A stretch of 64,000 nt of DNA from JANQHS01 sp965227315 (lineage in GTDB: Bacteria > Bacteroidota > Bacteroidia > Cytophagales > CCMP332). The stretch covers positions 930,001 to 994,000 of the forward strand of contig OZ245737.1 in NCBI GenBank assembly GCA_965227315.1. Direction: 5' to 3'. Made by a program: the position numbers and the translations under genes. The first letter of the stretch is position 1. The number at the start of each line of letters is the position of its first letter. The notes beneath the pieces are model-generated. The model made no database searches and was not told where the DNA came from. It worked only from the letters and a program-made list of their open reading frames with translations. Shown one piece after another: positions 37,457 to 46,231 of this stretch.

Positions 37457-37999
37457 ATGTCGGGAAGGATAGCCGTCTACTGCGGATCAAGACCCGGGGT
37501 AGACGCATCGTTACACCAATTCATCCGAAAACTGGCCAGGCTTTTTCAAAAGCACGATCAGGGACTTGTGTATGGTGGAGGAAGCATCGGCCTTATGGGG
37601 ATCATCGCCGATGCCATGATCCGGAATAAGGGAGAGGTCATCGGAGTTATTCCCAAATTTCTTGATGAAAGGGAATTAGGTCATAAAGGAGCAGATCAGC
37701 TCATCCTGGTGGACTCCATGCATGAAAGAAAAGAGAAGATGGCTGTGCTGGCCGATCGTTTCCTGATCCTGCCCGGGGCCATCGGTACTATGGATGAGTT
37801 CTACGAGATACTCACCTGGAAGCAATTAGGACTTCATGATAAACCGATCGCGGTTTTTAACTTTAATGGCTATTATGACCACTTGATCGCCCAGATGGAT
37901 CAAATGATCCGAATGGGATTTATGGATGACTCGGTTCTCAAACTTTTCAAGATCTTTAGTTCTCTCGATGAACTCGAAGAAGACTTTATCAAGGCATAG
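37457..37999 (+). CDS. LOG family protein (Rossmann-fold nucleotide hydrolase-like)
   Basis: A 180-residue member of the LOG/TIGR00730 family; characterised members release the base from nucleoside 5'-monophosphates, including cytokinin ribotides. The start (RIAVYCGSRPGVD), VYGGGSIGLMG, and MHERKEKM with the substrate Arg are typical. The hallmark phosphate-binding PGGxGTxxE motif reads PGAIGTMDE here, with Ala for the second Gly; the catalytic Glu is kept. The physiological substrate is unknown. It starts 4 bp after dnaA and overlaps the YceI gene by 32 bp. Confidence 0.88.
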   Translation: MSGRIAVYCGSRPGVDASLHQFIRKLARLFQKHDQGLVYGGGSIGLMGIIADAMIRNKGEVIGVIPKFLDERELGHKGADQLILVDSMHERKEKMAVLADRFLILPGAIGTMDEFYEILTWKQLGLHDKPIAVFNFNGYYDHLIAQMDQMIRMGFMDDSVLKLFKIFSSLDELEEDFIKA

Positions 38000-38585
38000 T
38001 TTCTTCATCCTGCTTTACGCACTATTTTTCAGTTCGGCCTTATTTGGCCAAACGCAGGTGATCGATACAGCCAAGTCAAAGATCCGCTGGACCGGAAAAA
38101 AACTGACCGGAGAACATAGCGGATTTGTAAAAGTCGCAGAAGGGAATGTGCACTATGATTTCGGCAAGATCACCAATGCCTATTTGAAAGTGGACATGAA
38201 CTCGATCTCCTGCACTGACATCGAAGATCCCGAATACAATGAAAAGCTGGTGAAGCATCTGAAGGACCCGGATTTTTTTGACGTGAAGAACAACCCTTTT
38301 GCCTTGATCGACATTCAGGAAATAAAATGGCAGGAAGGTTATGAAAAAGGAGAAGCCTTCTCAACCATGACCATCAAGGGCATTGAGAAGCCGCTCAGCT
38401 TCTTGATCAACAAGGAATCAAAGGGAAACCGGGTGATGATTTCCGGTACAGCAGTTGTCGATAGAACCGCATACGGAATCACCTATAAATCCGCCAGCAT
38501 CTTCCAAAACCTCGGGGATAAGATCATCGAGGATGACTTTGACCTGGATTTTGTGATATACATCGCGAAGCCGACCCGGCTATAG
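37968..38585 (+). CDS. YceI family protein
   Basis: A 205-residue exported lipocalin-like protein that in characterised members binds isoprenoid-type lipids. ATG 37968 gives the signal peptide MNSKKTLSRHSFFILLYALFF with cleavage near LFGQ; the frame extends upstream to 37926 inside the LOG gene but without a signal-like start. The family features are present: VIDTAKSKIRWTGKK, the GEHSGFVKVAEGNV strand, and the C-terminal DFDLDFVIY strand. The end overlaps the convergent CoA-transferase gene by 6 bp. Confidence 0.85.
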   Translation: MNSKKTLSRHSFFILLYALFFSSALFGQTQVIDTAKSKIRWTGKKLTGEHSGFVKVAEGNVHYDFGKITNAYLKVDMNSISCTDIEDPEYNEKLVKHLKDPDFFDVKNNPFALIDIQEIKWQEGYEKGEAFSTMTIKGIEKPLSFLINKESKGNRVMISGTAVVDRTAYGITYKSASIFQNLGDKIIEDDFDLDFVIYIAKPTRL

Positions 38586-39854
38586 CCAGGAATACCTTTC
38601 GTGGGCAAACCTTTCGAGTTCCTCCCTATGGCTTGGATGAGCAATATCGATTAACGCCTTGGCCCTTTGCCTGATACTCTTTCCAAACAGGTCAGCGATC
38701 CCGTATTCTGTGATCACATAATGCACATGAGCTCTTGTAGTCACCACTCCCGCTCCCTGCTTGAGGAATTTTACGATCTTGCTTTCGCCCTTCTTGGTAG
38801 TAGACGGGAGAGCAATGATGGGTTTACCTCCTTCAGATAAGGACGCCCCACGAATGAAATCCATCTGTCCTCCAACACCTGAATAATAGAACGACCCAAT
38901 GGAATCAGAACATACCTGACCGGTGAGATCTACCTCTATGGCGGAATTAATGGCCGTCATTTTATAGTTCTGGCGTATCACATGTACATTGTTGACATAT
39001 TGAATGTCCAGCATTCGGATCAGGGGATTGTCATCAACGAAATCATATAGTTTTCTTGATCCCATCAGGAACCCCGACACGATGACTCCGGGATGCTTGG
39101 TCTTCATCGAACCATCGATGGTCCCGTTTTCCACCAGGGGAATGATCCCGTCAGAGAACATTTCGGAGTGAATCCCAAGATGCTTATGATGAGCAAGTTT
39201 TTTCAATGCGGCATCGGGAATAGCTCCTATTCCCATTTGAAGGGTGGCACCATCCTCAACCAACGAAGCGATATACTCCCCTATTTTTTCTTCTGTTTCG
39301 CTCAATGGTTTGGGGATCATTTCGGGGATCTCCTCCTCTACATCGACAAAGGAGTCAAACTTCGAAATATGGATGAGTCCGTCACCATGGGATCTTGGCA
39401 TTCGAGGATTGATCTGAGCGATCACATGGTGGGCGACCTCTATTGCCGCCTTGGTAGCATCAACTGATATGCCAAGGCTGCAGAATCCATGTCTGTCGGG
39501 AGGGGAAACCTGGCACATGGCCACATTGATTGGCATTCTACCTCGCCTGAACAGGAGTGGCACCTCGCTCAGAAATATGGGAACATAATCGGCTCTTCCT
39601 CTATTGATGGCCTCACGAACATTTGCTCCGATAAAAAGAGAGGTTACCCTAAAGGAGTTTTGAAGTTCTTCAGCTACATATGGGGCCGGTCCTTCGGTAT
39701 GCAGGTGGACAATATCCACATTATGCAATTCATGCCCTCTTTTTGAAAGTGCCTCCACCAGTCTTGCAGGAGCCGCAGCCGCGCTTTGTACAAAGACACG
39801 GTCACCGGACTTTACTATTTCAACAGCTTCCTCCGGTGTAACAGATTGATACAT
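38580..39854 (-). CDS. Acetyl-CoA hydrolase/CoA-transferase family protein
   Basis: A 424-residue family I CoA-transferase of the acetyl-CoA hydrolase/4-hydroxybutyrate CoA-transferase type, which moves CoA between short-chain carboxylic acids. Recognisable parts: LHTEGPAPYV in the N-domain, GIGAIPDAAL and GIHSEMFSDG in the middle, NSAIEVDLTGQV and GVGGQMDFIRGA in the C-domain. The substrate cannot be read from sequence; acetate, butyrate or 4-hydroxybutyrate are all possible. It follows a small TerB-like gene with no gap. Confidence 0.88.
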   Translation of the reverse strand: MYQSVTPEEAVEIVKSGDRVFVQSAAAAPARLVEALSKRGHELHNVDIVHLHTEGPAPYVAEELQNSFRVTSLFIGANVREAINRGRADYVPIFLSEVPLLFRRGRMPINVAMCQVSPPDRHGFCSLGISVDATKAAIEVAHHVIAQINPRMPRSHGDGLIHISKFDSFVDVEEEIPEMIPKPLSETEEKIGEYIASLVEDGATLQMGIGAIPDAALKKLAHHKHLGIHSEMFSDGIIPLVENGTIDGSMKTKHPGVIVSGFLMGSRKLYDFVDDNPLIRMLDIQYVNNVHVIRQNYKMTAINSAIEVDLTGQVCSDSIGSFYYSGVGGQMDFIRGASLSEGGKPIIALPSTTKKGESKIVKFLKQGAGVVTTRAHVHYVITEYGIADLFGKSIRQRAKALIDIAHPSHREELERFAHERYSWL

Positions 39855-40211
39855 TTAACTTATGCGATTTTTCAGGTTATTAAGAATTGATAGAAGTATG
39901 TCTGCGTCATCCTCATCGAGTACTTCTCCAGCTCCGGCGAGCTGTTCAAGAGCGTTAAAAAAAGACAGATAAATACCGGGCTCAGGCTGGTCCTGCAAGA
40001 GGTTATTAAGGTTTTGATAGGCCTCAGTGATCATGATCTCTGCCTTGCCCTGTATGAGGCGGTCCAATGGAGCCATGATCTCCGTCCCCTTTAGTTTGGT
40101 TGAAATGATATGTTCTTCGGCCTCATCGATAATCCCATCCATCATAAGGATGGCATAAGCCAACTCTGCAAAGGCGGATATTACATTGGTATTTAGGTTC
40201 GGCTCGCTCAT
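39855..40211 (-). CDS. Small acidic protein, possibly TerB-like
   Basis: Not a family I recognise with certainty. The 118-residue, acidic, all-helical-looking protein has AELAYAILMMDGIIDEAEEHII near the N-terminus, reminiscent of the 'DG.ID..E' calcium-like loop and helices of TerB/DjlA-type domains, and a second similar segment (GEVLDEDDADILLSIL) near the C-terminus. There is no signal peptide, so it is cytoplasmic. Its stop codon abuts the CoA-transferase ATG, suggesting co-expression. Confidence 0.55.
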   Translation of the reverse strand: MSEPNLNTNVISAFAELAYAILMMDGIIDEAEEHIISTKLKGTEIMAPLDRLIQGKAEIMITEAYQNLNNLLQDQPEPGIYLSFFNALEQLAGAGEVLDEDDADILLSILNNLKNRIS

Positions 40212-40250
40212 CTTCTAGAAACGGCAAATTAACCAATAGATTTTCATTGC

Positions 40251-41894
40251 TCAACCCCCCAGGTCTATAACAGGTGTAAAAGAAAAATCGTCCACATCAA
40301 ACAGGCCTTTATCACTTATTTTCAAGGAGGGAATAACCAGCAATGGCAAGAATGAAAGGGTCATAAAAGGACTGCTCATTTTGCCATCTAAATCACTGAG
40401 ATCTTCATTGAGCCTGGTGTATTTTTCCGCAACTGTTCGACACTCATCTGTCGACATCAGGCCGGCAATAGGAAGCGGTAGTGCAGCGGTTTTTTCCCGG
40501 GAAACAAATCCTATTCCACCCTTCAGTTCGCCGATCTTTTCATAGGCCTGTATGATAAGGTCATCATGAGATCCTAGGATCACTACATTATGAGAGTCAT
40601 GTCCAATCGAAGAGAAGATGGCACAATCCCTCAATCCAAATCCCTGCACAAACCCGACAGCCTGATTACCCTTTCCGTATCGGTCAGCAACCAGGATCTT
40701 CATGATGTCATGTTCAGCATTGGATTCAAAATTCTTCATATCCCGATCAATGACCATTGATACCACTTCTGTGATCAATTGTCCCTCAAGGGCACGTATC
40801 ACTTTGAGTCGGTCTCCATTCTCTACCGGAAATCGAAGTGAATCGGCGGTGAGATCCTGAAGTTCAAACCGGTTCAGGGATCTGATCTCTTTCAAGGAGA
40901 AAAGCGATTTCCCGGCCTCGATCACTTTTTCACCCTTGCACCATACATCGGTGGGAATTATTTCATGGAGATCTTCAGAAAGAAAAAAATTTGCCGGATC
41001 GCCTACCCTGCCGTATCCGCAATCCAGTTGGTAGTGCAGAACCGGATTTTTGCATGCCGCCCTGATCACATTCCAAAAGGAACAACCCTTTTCCAATGCC
41101 CTTTTCACCAATAAATTGATATGTCCCAGGATCAGGCCATCGGGGTGGAGATCATCCGAACAAAACATCACCATCTCGGGATGTTCATCGATCAGTTTCA
41201 CAAGATCATCAAAGTTCCTGGCTGCACTGCCCTCCCGGATCGAAACCTTCATTCCCAGTTTGATCTTCTCCACCCCTTCCTCGTAAGTGATGGTTTCATG
41301 GTCCGTAGAGATCCCTCTTCCGACATAGGTCTCAAGGGCTTTGCCCCTCAGGCCGGGAGCATGTCCGTCAACGGGTTTTCCCCTTTGCAGGGCAGAATCT
41401 ATTTTCTGCAGAACATCCTTCTGGCCCTGAATCGCTCCTGGAAAATTCATCATCTCAGACAGATACAGGATCTCAGGTTGATCCAAGAGATCTTGGATAT
41501 CCTTTGGTCCCAGGTGAGCACCGGCTGTTTCAAAAGCCTCTGAGGTTGCAGGAACGCAACTCGGAGCTCCGAAATAAAAGTTAAACGGGACTCTCTTGCC
41601 ATCCTCGATCATGAACTCAATACCCGGAATTCCAAGCACGTTCGCGATTTCATGCGGATCGGATACCGTGGCAACCGTACCATGCTTCAGGGCTTGTTGT
41701 GCAAAGCGGGAGGGCGCAAGCATGGAGCTCTCAATATGGATGTGGGAATCAATAAATCCGGGAAAAAGAAACGGGAGAGTATCATCCCGCTCGATCGGAA
41801 TGACCGAGGAGATCTTCCCATTTTCAATCCCAATTCGGGCGGAGTAAATGTCCACAGCATCAATATCCAGATAGTTGGCCCTTAGTTCGGTCAT
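40251..41894 (-). CDS. ade: Adenine deaminase
   Basis: Converts adenine to hypoxanthine for purine salvage; a metal-dependent amidohydrolase in the cytoplasm. The 547-residue protein has the GFIDSHIHIESS metal-binding motif near residue 48, VSDPHEIANVLG, PATSEAFETAGA, VDGHAPGL and CSDDLHPDGL, all signatures of the Ade family. The length is typical. The ATG overlaps the stop of the upstream parvulin gene (ATGA), so it is translationally coupled to it. Confidence 0.93.
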   Translation of the reverse strand: MTELRANYLDIDAVDIYSARIGIENGKISSVIPIERDDTLPFLFPGFIDSHIHIESSMLAPSRFAQQALKHGTVATVSDPHEIANVLGIPGIEFMIEDGKRVPFNFYFGAPSCVPATSEAFETAGAHLGPKDIQDLLDQPEILYLSEMMNFPGAIQGQKDVLQKIDSALQRGKPVDGHAPGLRGKALETYVGRGISTDHETITYEEGVEKIKLGMKVSIREGSAARNFDDLVKLIDEHPEMVMFCSDDLHPDGLILGHINLLVKRALEKGCSFWNVIRAACKNPVLHYQLDCGYGRVGDPANFFLSEDLHEIIPTDVWCKGEKVIEAGKSLFSLKEIRSLNRFELQDLTADSLRFPVENGDRLKVIRALEGQLITEVVSMVIDRDMKNFESNAEHDIMKILVADRYGKGNQAVGFVQGFGLRDCAIFSSIGHDSHNVVILGSHDDLIIQAYEKIGELKGGIGFVSREKTAALPLPIAGLMSTDECRTVAEKYTRLNEDLSDLDGKMSSPFMTLSFLPLLVIPSLKISDKGLFDVDDFSFTPVIDLGG

Positions 41895-42259
41895 TGGGGT
41901 ATGATCAAAATATGCCTGGTATTGATCGCCCCTCCCTTTTTTCCAAGCACCTCGATGAGGTGATATCCATACTGACTGCGAACAGGCTCCGACATTTCTC
42001 CAATCTCGAGGTCATAGGCAGCATTCCAGTATTCTTCGACCAGGCTTCCGGGCATCATATACCCGATCAGGCCTCCATTTTCCGCAGAACCGGGGTCCTG
42101 GGAAAATCTTGCCGCCATTTCTCCAAAATCCGCACCATCGACGATCATCTGCCTGATCATTTCGCATTTTTTGAATGCCAGTTCTTCGTTCAATTCTGCA
42201 TCCTGAGCCTGAGCGACAAGCCCATAACAGATCAGGAATATGGTCATAATCCATCTCAT
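41891..42259 (-). CDS. Short exported parvulin-type peptidyl-prolyl isomerase, apparently permuted or truncated
   Basis: A 122-residue protein with a signal peptide (MRWIMTIFLICYGLVAQAQ). It carries most of a parvulin (PpiC) rotamase domain: IVDGADFGEMAARFSQDPGS, ENGGLIGYMMPG, IGEMSEPVRSQYGYHLIEV. The first strand, normally RHILI before the helices, is missing at the front, while RHILI is present at the extreme C-terminus (residues 115-119). It therefore looks like a circular permutant or the middle of a tandem parvulin. A role in folding envelope proteins is likely. It overlaps the TRAP binding-protein gene upstream and ade downstream by 4 bp each. Confidence 0.78.
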   Translation of the reverse strand: MRWIMTIFLICYGLVAQAQDAELNEELAFKKCEMIRQMIVDGADFGEMAARFSQDPGSAENGGLIGYMMPGSLVEEYWNAAYDLEIGEMSEPVRSQYGYHLIEVLGKKGGAINTRHILIIPQ

Positions 42260-43368
42260 AGATCTTGTGTCTTATAGAATTCCTTTTCAGAGATCCTGGT
42301 CCATGGCCCCATAAGCTCTTTGAAACTTGATATCGAATCGAAAACCTTTTTCGAAGCGGGATCCGAAGCCACCAATTCATTGATGACTTCCGTTTTATAT
42401 CCCTTCAACTCTTTCAGAACCGAATCCGGGAAAGCCAATATTTGAACCTTTCCTGTTTTTTTAATCAACTCAAGGTGTTCCGCATTTTTCATTTCGAATT
42501 GACTGATCAGCCATAGATTCAATCTGTATAAGGCCGAGGTAATTATTTCGCGCAGATCCGGAGGCAGCTCAAGATATTTTTCTCGATTTACAAATGATTC
42601 AAAAGCAGTTCCGGGCTCATGCCAACCAGGGTAGTAATAATATTTGGCAACCTGATGAAAGCCCATCAGATAATCATGGTAAGGGCCAATCCATTCTGTA
42701 GCATCGATGACTCCCCTTTCCAGGTTGGTATAGATCTCACCTCCGGAAACAAGCACCGTGATCCCTCCGGCTTTGGCCCAGACTTTTCCACCCAGCCCGG
42801 GAATTCTCATTTTAAGTCCCGCAATATCCTCAATGGAATCAATTTTTTGATTAAACCAACCGCCCATTTGAACACCGGTATTTCCGGTGGTAAATGGAAT
42901 AAGGTTGAAAGGCTCATAGATCTCGCGCCAAAGCTGCTCCCCGCCATAAGCCAGAAGCCAGGTGTTCATCTGCTGGGCATTCAGACCAAAGGGCACAGAG
43001 GCGAAAAGTTGGGAGCTTGGAATTTTTCCCGCCCAATAATATGCAGCAGCATTTCCCATTTCTGCTATACCTTCCTTCACAGCTTCAAAGGTTTCAAGTG
43101 CCGGAACAATTTCTCCCCCTCCAAACACCCTGATCTTCATACGCCCTCCGGACATCTCCTCAACCCATTGAGCGAACAAAACACAGCCTTCACCAAGAAT
43201 TGGGAAATTCGGAGGCCATGTGGTAAACATTTTCCAGGAGTACTTCTTTGAATAATCAATCCTGGAATTCCCTTCCTTCCGGATCACTTCATCTGCGCAG
43301 GCACTTCCCAAGCCAATCCCAATTCCACCCAAGGCCGTAGAGGTTAAAAATTTTCTCCTGCTTTTCAT
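42256..43368 (-). CDS. TRAP transporter DctP-type substrate-binding protein, Tat-exported
   Basis: A 370-residue periplasmic solute-binding protein of the TRAP family, which captures organic acids for a membrane permease. The N-terminus MKSRRKFLTSTALGGIGIG carries a twin-Arg motif (SRRKFL), so it should be exported folded by Tat. The mature part shows DctP features: RMKIRVFGGGEIVPALETFEAVKEG, WFNQKI, GLKMRIPG with the carboxylate-binding Arg, and WIGPYHDY. The permease genes (dctQ, dctM) usually found beside it are absent here, so it is an orphan in this window. It starts an operon with the short parvulin and ade. The substrate is unknown. Confidence 0.85.
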   Translation of the reverse strand: MKSRRKFLTSTALGGIGIGLGSACADEVIRKEGNSRIDYSKKYSWKMFTTWPPNFPILGEGCVLFAQWVEEMSGGRMKIRVFGGGEIVPALETFEAVKEGIAEMGNAAAYYWAGKIPSSQLFASVPFGLNAQQMNTWLLAYGGEQLWREIYEPFNLIPFTTGNTGVQMGGWFNQKIDSIEDIAGLKMRIPGLGGKVWAKAGGITVLVSGGEIYTNLERGVIDATEWIGPYHDYLMGFHQVAKYYYYPGWHEPGTAFESFVNREKYLELPPDLREIITSALYRLNLWLISQFEMKNAEHLELIKKTGKVQILAFPDSVLKELKGYKTEVINELVASDPASKKVFDSISSFKELMGPWTRISEKEFYKTQDL

Positions 43369-43421
43369 GAAGGCATGATTATGTCAATAAGTCCGTTTTT
43401 TGAATATATTTTAGTAAAAAT

Positions 43422-43436
43422 ATGACATATTGTCAT
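43422..43436. promoter_or_regulatory. Perfect inverted repeat between the TRAP gene and clpB
   Basis: ATGACA and TGTCAT flank a 3-bp TAT centre in the 132-bp divergent spacer, 54 bp from the TRAP binding-protein ATG and 65 bp from the clpB ATG. The symmetry and position suggest a dimeric regulator site, but I cannot name the regulator and it is not a CIRCE element. Confidence 0.4.
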
Positions 43437-43500
43437 TATAGAATCGAAAAACAGCCTTGGAATAGGAATTGACGCAGCAAGGATGAGAGGAGAAAAAAAG

Positions 43501-46104
43501 ATGAACTTAAAAGAGTATACCATAAAAGCGCAGGAAATTTTATCCCAGGCAGCTGAAATCGCCAATGGAGAAGGTCAACAAGTTATTGAAACGGGCCATC
43601 TTCTCAAAGCTTTGCTACAAGGGGGTGAAAATATATCCGATTTTTTGATCAAAAAACTTGGTGTGAACAGGGCGGGATTGGAAACCGGCCTGGATGCCAT
43701 CATTCAGGGATATCCAAAAGTTGAAGGAGGAGATCCGCATATTTCCAAAGCCCTGGGACAGACATTGACCCAAGCCAAAAAAACCGCCAAGGAATTTGGA
43801 GACGAGTTTGTTTCGATCGAGCATCTGTTTTTTGGTCTACTGAATTCAAGGGATCAGGTAGCAAGTCTGCTCAAAGATGCAGGTTTCGATAAAGAGCAAC
43901 TCAGATCCTCGATCGAGGAGCTCAGGGGAGGTTCCAAGGTGACTGATCAAAATGCCGAGTCAAAATATCAGGCCCTGGAGAGGTATTCCAAAAACCTCAA
44001 CGATATGGCCGAAGCCGGAAAAATAGACCCTGTCATTGGCAGAGATGAAGAGATCCGGAGGGTCTTGCAAATACTTTCAAGGAGAACAAAAAACAACCCC
44101 ATCCTTCTTGGTGAACCCGGTGTTGGCAAAACCGCCATTGTGGAAGGGCTTGCTCAGAGAATTGTCGATGGAGATGTTCCGGAAAACCTCAAATCCAAAA
44201 AGATCATCTCCCTTGACATGGGTTTATTAGTAGCAGGAGCCAAATACAAGGGAGAATTTGAGGAAAGACTCAAGTCGGTCATCAAGGAAGTGACTGACTC
44301 AGAAGGAGAGATCATTCTTTTTATCGATGAGATCCACACCCTGATCGGAGCCGGAGCAGGGGGAGATTCGGCCATGGATGCGGCCAACCTTTTGAAACCC
44401 GCATTGGCCAGAGGGGAACTTCATGCCATCGGTGCGACCACCCTGAAGGAATACCAAAAACACATCGAAAAAGACAAGGCCCTCGAAAGAAGATTTCAAA
44501 GCATCATCGTGGACGAACCCGACCCTCAGGATTCCATCAGCATCCTTCGGGGGATCAAGGAAAAGTATGAATTACACCACGGAGTCCGCATCAAGGATGA
44601 TGCGATCATCGCCTCTGTTGAACTCTCCGACCGGTACATTTCCGATCGTTTCCTGCCGGATAAAGCCATTGATCTCATGGATGAAGCTGCATCAAGGATC
44701 AGAATAGAGATTGATTCGCTTCCCGAAGAATTGGATGAAATTCAGCGAAAGCTCATGCAGTTGGAAATTGAAAGAGAGGCCATCAGAAGAGAAAAAGATA
44801 GGGAAAAGGAAAAAAAACTGAGCCTCGATATCAGCAGCCTTGAGGCGAAGAGAAAGGATCTTCGCGCGAAATGGGAGCAGGAAAAATCCGTGATCACGGG
44901 AATTCAAAAAGCCAAAGAGGATATCGAACAATTCAAACAGGAAGCCGAACAGGCTGAAAGAAGCGGGGATTTTGGCCAGGTAGCCGAGATCCGGTATGGC
45001 AAGATCGCTGAAGCGGAAACCAGATTGGAGACCATGAAAGAAGAGATGAAAAAAATGCAGGAGGGCAGCCCTATGCTGAAAGAAGAGGTCACCTCAGAGG
45101 ATATCGCCGAAGTAGTTGCCAAATGGACCGGAATTCCTGTGAGCAAGATGTTGCAAAGCGAAAGGGATAAACTCTTGAACCTGGAGGAAGAATTGAGCAA
45201 AAGAGTGGCAGGACAATCGAAAGCGATAGAAAGCCTGTCCGATGCGGTAAGAAGAAGCCGGGCCGGATTACATGATCCAAAAAAACCCATAGGCTCATTT
45301 ATTTTTCTCGGAACGACCGGGGTTGGAAAAACGGAGCTGGCCAAGGCATTGGCCGAATATCTTTTTGATGATGAAAAAGCCATGATCAGGATCGATATGT
45401 CGGAGTTTCAGGAAAGACATGCGGTTTCCAGATTGATCGGTGCCCCTCCGGGTTATGTGGGATATGACGAAGGCGGACAGTTGACCGAGGCCGTTCGGAG
45501 AAAACCCTATTCGGTGATCCTTCTTGACGAGATTGAAAAAGCACATGCCGATGCTTTCAATATCCTTCTTCAGGTATTGGATGACGGAAGGCTCACGGAT
45601 AACAAGGGAAGAGTGGCCAATTTCAAGAATAGTATCATCATCATGACCTCCAATATTGGATCTGAGCTGATCCAGGCAGCACATGAAAATGGCAATATTG
45701 AGAAAAAAGAGGAATTAGAAGAAGCTGTGCTCTCAATATTGAAGCGATCAGTTCGACCTGAATTTCTGAACAGGGTTGACGATGTGATCATGTTTGATCC
45801 CCTTTCAAAGGTCGAGATCCGGTCGATTGTTGAGATCCAGTTCGGGTTGGTTCAAAACACACTTAAGGAACAAGGGATCAAGATCGAAGCGGACAAAAAG
45901 GCACTAGACAAACTCGCGGAGCTTGGATACGATCCTCAATTCGGGGCCAGACCCTTAAGAAGGGTTATACAGAAAGAGATCCTGAATGTTTTGTCAAAAG
46001 AGATCCTTTCAGGAATTATCAAAGGAGATGATGTCATCGGCTTAGGATTGGATGAAGAAGGGGATTTCGAGTTTTTTCAGGCACCTGAATTGAATTTGAA
46101 TTAA
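43501..46104 (+). CDS. clpB: ATP-dependent disaggregase ClpB
   Basis: Hexameric chaperone that rescues aggregated proteins with DnaK. The chosen ATG 43501 (MNLKEYTIKAQEIL) is preceded by a purine-rich AGGAG-like sequence about 10 bp upstream; the frame extends to 43483. The 867-residue protein has the Clp N-domain, AAA+ module 1 with Walker A GEPGVGKT (residues 204-211), the long coiled-coil middle domain (about 410-530) that distinguishes ClpB from ClpA/ClpC, and AAA+ module 2 with Walker A GTTGVGKT (604-611). It is complete and closed by a terminator. Confidence 0.96.
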   Translation: MNLKEYTIKAQEILSQAAEIANGEGQQVIETGHLLKALLQGGENISDFLIKKLGVNRAGLETGLDAIIQGYPKVEGGDPHISKALGQTLTQAKKTAKEFGDEFVSIEHLFFGLLNSRDQVASLLKDAGFDKEQLRSSIEELRGGSKVTDQNAESKYQALERYSKNLNDMAEAGKIDPVIGRDEEIRRVLQILSRRTKNNPILLGEPGVGKTAIVEGLAQRIVDGDVPENLKSKKIISLDMGLLVAGAKYKGEFEERLKSVIKEVTDSEGEIILFIDEIHTLIGAGAGGDSAMDAANLLKPALARGELHAIGATTLKEYQKHIEKDKALERRFQSIIVDEPDPQDSISILRGIKEKYELHHGVRIKDDAIIASVELSDRYISDRFLPDKAIDLMDEAASRIRIEIDSLPEELDEIQRKLMQLEIEREAIRREKDREKEKKLSLDISSLEAKRKDLRAKWEQEKSVITGIQKAKEDIEQFKQEAEQAERSGDFGQVAEIRYGKIAEAETRLETMKEEMKKMQEGSPMLKEEVTSEDIAEVVAKWTGIPVSKMLQSERDKLLNLEEELSKRVAGQSKAIESLSDAVRRSRAGLHDPKKPIGSFIFLGTTGVGKTELAKALAEYLFDDEKAMIRIDMSEFQERHAVSRLIGAPPGYVGYDEGGQLTEAVRRKPYSVILLDEIEKAHADAFNILLQVLDDGRLTDNKGRVANFKNSIIIMTSNIGSELIQAAHENGNIEKKEELEEAVLSILKRSVRPEFLNRVDDVIMFDPLSKVEIRSIVEIQFGLVQNTLKEQGIKIEADKKALDKLAELGYDPQFGARPLRRVIQKEILNVLSKEILSGIIKGDDVIGLGLDEEGDFEFFQAPELNLN

Positions 46105-46108
46105 AGAA

Positions 46109-46128
46109 AGCCCCTCGGGGCTTTTTTT
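46109..46128 (+). terminator. Rho-independent terminator after clpB
   Basis: AGCCC/GGGCT stem with a CTCG loop (extendable by one C-G pair), followed by a run of seven T, starting 4 bp after the clpB stop. Confidence 0.85.
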
Positions 46129-46231
46129 GATTTAGTTCTTCACCCAATTTGCGGTATTTACATCTTCAATAGTACATAGAGGGTCCATTCTCAGTCTTTT
46201 TTTGCCATTTTTGATATTGGAAAAACTGTAC

